Below are positions 60,001 to 64,000 of a stretch of 64,000 bases of DNA, in pieces. Positions within the stretch are counted from its first letter, which is position 1. Each line of letters starts with the position of its first letter. The DNA is from Haloferax marinisediminis (GTDB lineage Archaea; Halobacteriota; Halobacteria; Halobacteriales; Haloferacaceae), in the NCBI RefSeq assembly GCF_009674585.1, contig NZ_WKJP01000001.1, positions 2,604,001 to 2,668,000 on the forward strand. Reading direction: 5' to 3'. The translations under genes and the position numbers were made by a program. The notes under the pieces were generated by a model. That model saw only the letters and a list, made by a program, of their open reading frames with translations, was not told the DNA's origin and ran no database searches.

Positions 60001-61558
60001 ACAGCTCATCTTCGACCTGAAGTCGGCGAATCCCGACGCCGACATCAACGTGAAGCTCGTCTCCGAGGCCGGCATCGGCACCATCGCCGCCGGTGTCTCG
60101 AAGGCGAAAGCAGACGTCGTCCACATCTCTGGTCACGACGGCGGAACCGGTGCGTCGCCGAAGACCTCCATCAAGAACGCGGGCCTCCCGTGGGAACTCG
60201 GCCTCGCTGAGGCGAACCAGATGCTCCGCGCGACGGGACTTCGCTCGCGCATCCGCGTCTCGGCAGACGGCGGGATGAAGACCGGCCGCGACGTGGCTAT
60301 CGCCGCGCTCCTCGGCGCAGAAGAGTACGTCTTCGGGACGGCCCCGCTCGTCACCTCCGGCTGTGTGATGGCCCGGCAGTGCCACGAGAACACCTGTCCG
60401 GTCGGCGTCGCCACGCAAGACGAGAACCTTCGAAAGCGGTTCCCCGGCCAACCCGACCACGTCATCAACTACATGACGTTCATCGCGCAGGAACTCCGCG
60501 AGATTATGGCCGAACTCGGCTTCACCTCGCTCGACGAGATGATTGGCCGGCCGTCGCTCCTCCGGCAAATCGAGACCGACCACGAGAAAGCGAAGCACCT
60601 CGACCTCTCGGCAATCCTCGCCGAACCCGCATCGGGCGCCCGGCGGAAGACCGAAGACCAAGTCCACGCGGACGTGGACACACACGTCGACCACAAGCTC
60701 ATCGACGAAGCGAGCGGCGCTATCGACGACGGCGAACCGGTCGTCATCCGCCGCCAACTCTCGAACGTTGACCGTGCAGTCGGCGCGATGCTCTCGAACC
60801 GTATCTCGAACGCCCACGGCGGCGCAGGACTGCCGGACGACACCATCCGCTGTGAGTTCTCCGGCATCGCCGGCCAGACCTTCGGTGGGTTCCTCGCGCG
60901 TGGCGTCACGATGCGCCTCACCGGCGCCGCGAACGACTACGTCGGCAAAGGGCTCTCGGGTGGCCGCGTCATCGTCCAGACGCCCGCCGAGGCCAACTAC
61001 GCCGCAGAAGAGAACATCCTCATCGGCAACGTCGCACTCTACGGCGCGACGCAGGGAGAGGCCTACATCAACGGCCTCGCAGGCGAGCGCTTCGGCGTCC
61101 GCAACTCCGGCGTGAAGGCCGTCGTCGAAGGCGTCGGCGACCACGGGTGTGAGTACATGACCGGTGGCGTCGTCGCCGTCCTCGGCGAGACGGGGCGCAA
61201 CTTCGCCGCAGGGATGTCCGGCGGCGTCGCCTACGTCTACGACCCCGACGACGAGTTTGCCGCGAAGACCAACACCGAGATGGTGACCATCGAAGACGCT
61301 CTCGGCGACGCCGACGAGAAGATGCTCACCCGGCTGGTCGAGAACCACCTCGCGTACACCGACTCCAACCGCGCCGCCGAACTCCTCGACGACTGGCAGA
61401 GCGCACTCGGTGACTTCGTGAAGGTGATGCCCGACGCCTATGCCGAGGTCATCGCCGAAGACGCCGATCAGGACGTTCGCTCTGAACTGCCCGCGCAGGC
61501 AGGCGCCATCGTGGACCCAGCGACCGACAAGGTCAACGCCGCGACGAGCGACGACTGA
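57026..61558 (+). CDS. gltB: Glutamate synthase, large (glutamine amidotransferase/FMN) subunit
   Basis: 1510 residues. A 24-residue N-terminal lead ends at C25 (in SNCGVGAVVDL), the glutaminase nucleophile that would be freed by propeptide cleavage. Domains in order: class II glutaminase (about 25-430); central domain; FMN-binding synthase domain with GGKSNSGEGGEPPERF and GHDGGTGASPKTSIKNAG. Within it lies the 3Fe-4S motif CVMARQCHENTC (C-x5-C-x4-C). The GXGXG beta-helix closes the protein (about 1240-1460). It converts 2-oxoglutarate plus glutamine to glutamate. The small NADPH subunit gltD is not adjacent, so ferredoxin may be the donor. A single long gene on its own promoter. Confidence 0.96.
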   Translation: MTKPHIDAPPARRGLADPSDERSNCGVGAVVDLKNGSSHRVVADSLELLENLEHRGTTGAEENTGDGAGILFQRPDAFFEAIVEGDLPDLYAVGSVFMPTDSDVRERVSAVVEDALEDHGLSVFHWRDVPTDNSGLGATALESEPDVWQMLVEPEDEMDEDAFDRALYLGRRAAEKAVETLALEGAGRFYVCSLDRKTLVYKGLLTAEQLPNYYPDLQDERFETELALVHARFSTNTLGAWHLAHPYRQVIHNGEINTIRGNVNWMRARETDLQHEAFGEDIETLKPITKADQSDTASVDNVVELLLKSGRELPHVLRMLIPEAYRNDDAMDQSRRDWYDFHASLVEPWDGPALVAATDGDRIAAVLDRNGLRPCRYEVTTDGQLIVASEVGALDTDPAELESRGRLRPGEIFMADPDEGRVIPDAEVFESLTDDKYGEWVRDQQRHLDSIADHTDTNARGNIEALRATQAAFGYTHDQLNHMIEPMARDGKDPVGSMGDDTPLSVLSEFNRPLFTYFKQLFAQVSNPPIDYIREKLVTSMESRLGFQRNLLDESEDHARQLVLDSPILTDAQTAAIKDLDGDMNSTVVDITYERGEDLRDAIEAVREEAAEAIEAGADIVVLSDRNVGPDRVAIPSLLATGAVHHSLVRNGLRNRAGLVVESGDPREVHHLATLVGYGAGAVNPYLAYQSIGDIVAGPDGADEAAAIEAYIHALEDGLLKTMAKMGISTVESYRGAQIFEAVGLSSDFVAEYFEGTEIRTEGIGLDVIEEDLLTRHTAAFGGDPQLERQGEYENRSSGIHHGWNPQTVGTLQQAVRSGDYDRYKEFAELVNDQSENLLTLRGLLEFDPDREPVDIDEVESVESIVKRFSTAAMSLGSLSPEAHENNSIAMNRIGGKSNSGEGGEPPERFGTEKECNVKQVASGRFGVTSHYLSSADEIQIKMAQGSKPGEGGHLPGKKVNEMIAHVRYATPGVGLISPPPLHDIYSIEDLKQLIFDLKSANPDADINVKLVSEAGIGTIAAGVSKAKADVVHISGHDGGTGASPKTSIKNAGLPWELGLAEANQMLRATGLRSRIRVSADGGMKTGRDVAIAALLGAEEYVFGTAPLVTSGCVMARQCHENTCPVGVATQDENLRKRFPGQPDHVINYMTFIAQELREIMAELGFTSLDEMIGRPSLLRQIETDHEKAKHLDLSAILAEPASGARRKTEDQVHADVDTHVDHKLIDEASGAIDDGEPVVIRRQLSNVDRAVGAMLSNRISNAHGGAGLPDDTIRCEFSGIAGQTFGGFLARGVTMRLTGAANDYVGKGLSGGRVIVQTPAEANYAAEENILIGNVALYGATQGEAYINGLAGERFGVRNSGVKAVVEGVGDHGCEYMTGGVVAVLGETGRNFAAGMSGGVAYVYDPDDEFAAKTNTEMVTIEDALGDADEKMLTRLVENHLAYTDSNRAAELLDDWQSALGDFVKVMPDAYAEVIAEDADQDVRSELPAQAGAIVDPATDKVNAATSDD

Positions 61559-61684
61559 GCGATAGCCGCGAACTGCGACTCATTTTTGTGGCCCTGCCGT
61601 GGTGACGAGTTCGACCGCCAGTACCCACCGGCCACCGACGCCGGTTCTCACACGTTTTTCACCGCGCACCCCTTCGACCGAGAC

Positions 61685-62674
61685 ATGGACAACGCGCTCG
61701 TCATCGGCGGCACCCGTTTCATCGGCCGCCACCTCGTCTCGGACCTCCTTGACAACGACTACGACGTGACCATCTTCAACCGCGGGAACCACGACAACCC
61801 CTTCAGCGACGACCCGCGCGTTCAACACATCCAGGGCGACCGAACCGACGACGAAGCGCTTCGCACGGCGAAACTGACCGTCGAACCCGACGCAGTCTTC
61901 GACTGCGTGGCGTACAAACCGGGGGAAGTCGCGACCGCAGTGGACATCTTCGCCGACGTGGACGCCTACGTCTACATCTCCAGCGGGGCAGCCTACGGTG
62001 TCGAAGAGGTTCCGAAGCGCGAGGGCGTCACCACCCTCTGCGAGTGCACCGACGAGCAGGCAACCGACGACTCACACGACAGCTACGGCCCGCGAAAGGC
62101 CGAAGGTGACCGCGTCGTCTTCGAAGCGGCATCTCGCGGCATCAACGCGATGTCCGTCCGCCCGTGCATCGTCTACGGCCCCCACGACTACACCGAGCGA
62201 CTCGACTACTGGATAGACCGCGTGCTGAACTACGACCGCATCGTCGTCCCCGGCGACGGGACGAACATCTGGCACCGCGCCTACGTCGAAGACGTGGCCA
62301 GCGCGATGCGCGTCGTCGCCGAAGAAGGCGAGGCGGGCGAGGCGTACAACGTCGGTGACCGCAGACTCGTGACGCTCGAAGAGATGGTCGACGTCATCGC
62401 CGATGCCGTGGGAACCGACGTGGAAGTCGTCCACGCAGGCGAACGCGAACTCGCCGCCTCTGGCCTCAGTCCGGACGACTTCATCCTCTACCGCGACTAC
62501 CCACACGTCCTCTCGACGGAGAAACTCGCTCGCCTCGGTTGGGAGTCGACTCCCGTCGACGAGGCGATGCGACGGTCAGTCGAATCTCACCGCGAAAGCG
62601 ACCGAGATGGCTCCGAACACGACCCGGGCCGGGACGCCGAAGAACGCGTCCTCTCGATTCTCGACACGCTCTGA
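61685..62674 (+). CDS. NAD-dependent epimerase/dehydratase (extended SDR)
   Basis: 329 residues. Rossmann start NALVIGGTRFIGRHLVSDL (the GG-x-R-F-IG variant of GxxGxxG, seen in the chloroplast/RNA-binding-like epimerase group), active-site YGPRKAEGDRVVFEA (Y-x3-K), YISSGAAYGVEE and RPCIVYGPHDYTERLDYW. This group often acts on nucleotide-sugars or as RNA-stabilising proteins; no substrate is clear. The ATG at 61685 is preferred because the upstream frame to 61586 is poorly coded. Follows gltB by 126 nt. Confidence 0.88.
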   Translation: MDNALVIGGTRFIGRHLVSDLLDNDYDVTIFNRGNHDNPFSDDPRVQHIQGDRTDDEALRTAKLTVEPDAVFDCVAYKPGEVATAVDIFADVDAYVYISSGAAYGVEEVPKREGVTTLCECTDEQATDDSHDSYGPRKAEGDRVVFEAASRGINAMSVRPCIVYGPHDYTERLDYWIDRVLNYDRIVVPGDGTNIWHRAYVEDVASAMRVVAEEGEAGEAYNVGDRRLVTLEEMVDVIADAVGTDVEVVHAGERELAASGLSPDDFILYRDYPHVLSTEKLARLGWESTPVDEAMRRSVESHRESDRDGSEHDPGRDAEERVLSILDTL

Positions 62675-62780
62675 GACAGTCGAGGAACGCGCTTCGAGCG
62701 CGTGTGGCGTCGCTCTCGAACAGGAAAGACAGTTGTCGACGGCGAGATGCCACCGATGCAGTTGTTGGCGAACGAGGCAG

Positions 62781-63470
62781 TTACTGTCGAAGTTCGCCGT
62801 GTTCCATCTCTGGAACCTCGTCTTCTAACCACTCACGGAACCACTTGACGCGCTTGAGGCGCTGGTGGGCGAGGCTCTGTGCCCTGTCCGATTCGAGTCG
62901 CCGAGAGGCGTCACGGCCACGTTCGAAGACGCGTTCGACCATCTCCGCAGCGTCCATGTGTGTCCGCGCCTCGTAGCCCATCCGCAGGAGCATCAACGAG
63001 GTACCGTTCGCACCAATCTTGTCGAGGATGTCCGCTTCGATGAGACACTGGGTCTCCATCGAGACGTCTGTGAGAGTGCCTTGATACGAGTGGTCGGCGA
63101 CGACCTGACACACCTGTTCGATGAACGACTCGGGGTAGTCTCCGTGCGTCTTGAGGAACTCACGAGCGACGCGAGCGCCCTCTTCGGCGTGAATCTCCTG
63201 TTCTGCTTCGAGTTTGGAGATGTCGTGGAAGAGCGAGGCAACGCGAACCACGTCCACGTCCGCACCTTCCCGTTCGGCGATGTCGGTCGCGAGCGAGACG
63301 ACGTTGAGAATGTGGTTGAAGCGGTACTCCGCGGAGTGCCACGGGTACCAGCGCATCCGACCACCGTCGTCTTCGTTCTCGACGCTCGCGGAGAGATAGT
63401 CCGAGACGAATCGCTTCATGTCCTCGAACTCCGCGTCAGAGACCGAACCCTCCTTGATTTCAACGCCCAC
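62781..63470 (-). CDS. HD-domain hydrolase
   Basis: 229 residues, GTG start. The metal-binding HD motif is in FNHILNVVSLATDIAERE (first His) and VVRVASLFHDISKLEAEQE (H-D), with further metal ligands HAEEGARV and VVADHSYQGTL. Acts as a phosphohydrolase of a nucleotide or cyclic nucleotide; substrate unknown. Tail ...RLKRVKWFREWLEDEVPEM looks like a typical end of archaeal HDIG proteins. Divergent from the AlaX gene. Confidence 0.9.
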   Translation of the reverse strand: MGVEIKEGSVSDAEFEDMKRFVSDYLSASVENEDDGGRMRWYPWHSAEYRFNHILNVVSLATDIAEREGADVDVVRVASLFHDISKLEAEQEIHAEEGARVAREFLKTHGDYPESFIEQVCQVVADHSYQGTLTDVSMETQCLIEADILDKIGANGTSLMLLRMGYEARTHMDAAEMVERVFERGRDASRRLESDRAQSLAHQRLKRVKWFREWLEDEVPEMEHGELRQ

Positions 63471-63686
63471 AGTACCACCCCTGTGGGAGTTGGCGATTAC
63501 GTATTCTCATTACACAGAATGAGGACCGTTCCACTCTTAGGCGTTACGACACCCAAAGTCACCGAAACGCCGGTGTCCCCCGAACTCGGCACGTCTGGCG
63601 GCGGCCATTGACAGTGAATGGCATCCCCTAGTGAGGCGCATCACGCGAGGACCACAGCTAAATTCACACCCCACCTCGCACACCAC

Positions 63687-64000
63687 ATGACCGAAGCGCG
63701 CTACCTCGACGACGCCACCTGCCTCACGTTCGAGGCGACAGTCGAAGCAGTCCGCGGCACCGACCGGGTCGTCCTCGACCAGACGTACTTCTACCCAGCC
63801 GGTGGGGGACAACCGAACGATACTGGGTCGCTCTCGACTGCCGACGCCGAGTGGGCCGTCACAGACGTCGTGAAACGCGACCAAATCGAACACGTCGTCG
63901 ACGACGAGGCCCCAGAACCGGGGACGACGGTGACGGGACGAATCGACGCCGACCGACGCCGTGCGCACATGCGCTATCACACCGCCCAGCACCTCCTCTC
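63687..64000 (+). CDS. alaX: Alanyl-tRNA editing protein AlaX (partial, N-terminal)
   Basis: 104 residues before the window ends. FDQTYFYPxGGGQ-like text VVLDQTYFYPAGGGQPNDTG is the AlaX/AlaRS editing-domain signature, and HMRYHTAQHLLS starts the zinc-binding HxxxH motif (His-Thr-Ala-Gln-His). The enzyme hydrolyses Ser-tRNA(Ala) mis-charged by AlaRS. The rest, including the C-terminal Cys-x3-His zinc site, is outside. ATG at 63687. Confidence 0.9.
   Translation, partial: MTEARYLDDATCLTFEATVEAVRGTDRVVLDQTYFYPAGGGQPNDTGSLSTADAEWAVTDVVKRDQIEHVVDDEAPEPGTTVTGRIDADRRRAHMRYHTAQHLL

Noticed and set aside
58721-61348. An 875-codon minus-strand open frame opposite gltB
   Set aside because: Antisense to confirmed catalytic domains of glutamate synthase; no recognisable motif or promoter.
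1-64000. CRISPR arrays, transposases, integrases, toxin-antitoxin or restriction genes
   Set aside because: No regular direct-repeat/spacer array and no protein with the motifs of these systems was seen in any frame.

Overview
The window is chromosomal DNA of a halophilic archaeon of the Haloferax type. Three things show this: very acidic, GC-rich proteins; TATA-box promoters with short or absent leaders; and haloarchaea-specific genes. The strongest taxonomic sign is an archaeosortase A whose catalytic residues fall at C173, R214 and R253, the positions I recall for Haloferax ArtA, next to an S-layer glycoprotein with a haloarchaeal surface-glycoprotein signal and a PGF C-terminal anchor. 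I see no transposase, integrase, CRISPR array or rRNA. Most of the window reads as core chromosome, with one small lower-GC accessory-looking patch near 29.7-30.7 kb.

Layout. 1-4.6 kb: the end of a metal P-type ATPase, small genes, mobA, and convergent to it yqeC-fdhF (molybdenum cofactor and formate dehydrogenase-like enzyme). 4.6-7.6 kb: a VTT membrane protein, two universal stress proteins, a haloarchaeal protein of unknown function and a Bat-type regulator. 7.8-11.4 kb: trm5, tRNA-Thr(CGT), a RAM-domain protein, a zinc-finger protein, DoxX and dph5. 11.4-16.3 kb: artA, the S-layer glycoprotein and a tandem-domain glyoxalase I. 16.4-19.9 kb: MATE exporter, membrane protein, DRG GTPase and a small protein. 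20-23.4 kb: a haloarchaeal cox cluster around cytochrome oxidase subunit I. 23.4-29.7 kb: UspA, then livJ-livH-livM-livG-livF-thioredoxin on the minus strand. 30.1-36.5 kb: a Tat-exported unknown, two acyl/acetyl-CoA synthetases and methylmalonyl-CoA mutase. 36.7-40.2 kb: nosD (with a NosL-like domain)-nosF-nosY. 40.2-43.8 kb: a flavin reductase divergent from korAB. 43.8-51.9 kb: lipoprotein, zinc ribbon, aldo/keto reductase, DUF373, SppA, coiled-coil protein, DUF371, endonuclease III, methylglyoxal synthase. 51.9-64 kb: the FttA/aCPSF1 termination nuclease, small genes, proS, gltB, an SDR epimerase, an HD hydrolase and the start of an AlaX editing protein.

How the genes fit together. The 23.8-43.8 kb stretch is a catabolic zone: ABC import, activation to CoA esters, methylmalonyl-CoA to succinyl-CoA, and ferredoxin-linked 2-oxoacid oxidation. 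Methylglyoxal synthase, a two-domain glyoxalase I and an aldo/keto reductase, though dispersed, could form a methylglyoxal route. The S-layer protein and the enzyme expected to process its anchor are neighbours on one strand, with a structured terminator between them and several inverted repeats upstream of the S-layer promoter. Other regulatory-looking structure is a perfect 14-bp palindrome between the flavin reductase and korAB, two near-palindromes 33 bp apart before the nos genes, and phased CTTAT repeats before gltB. I did not find an obviously new defence or mobile system. The most under-described items are the NosL-NosD fusion without cysteines, the Tat-exported NHP-motif protein, a pair of divergent ELW-type paralogues and the thioredoxin fusion closing the liv operon.
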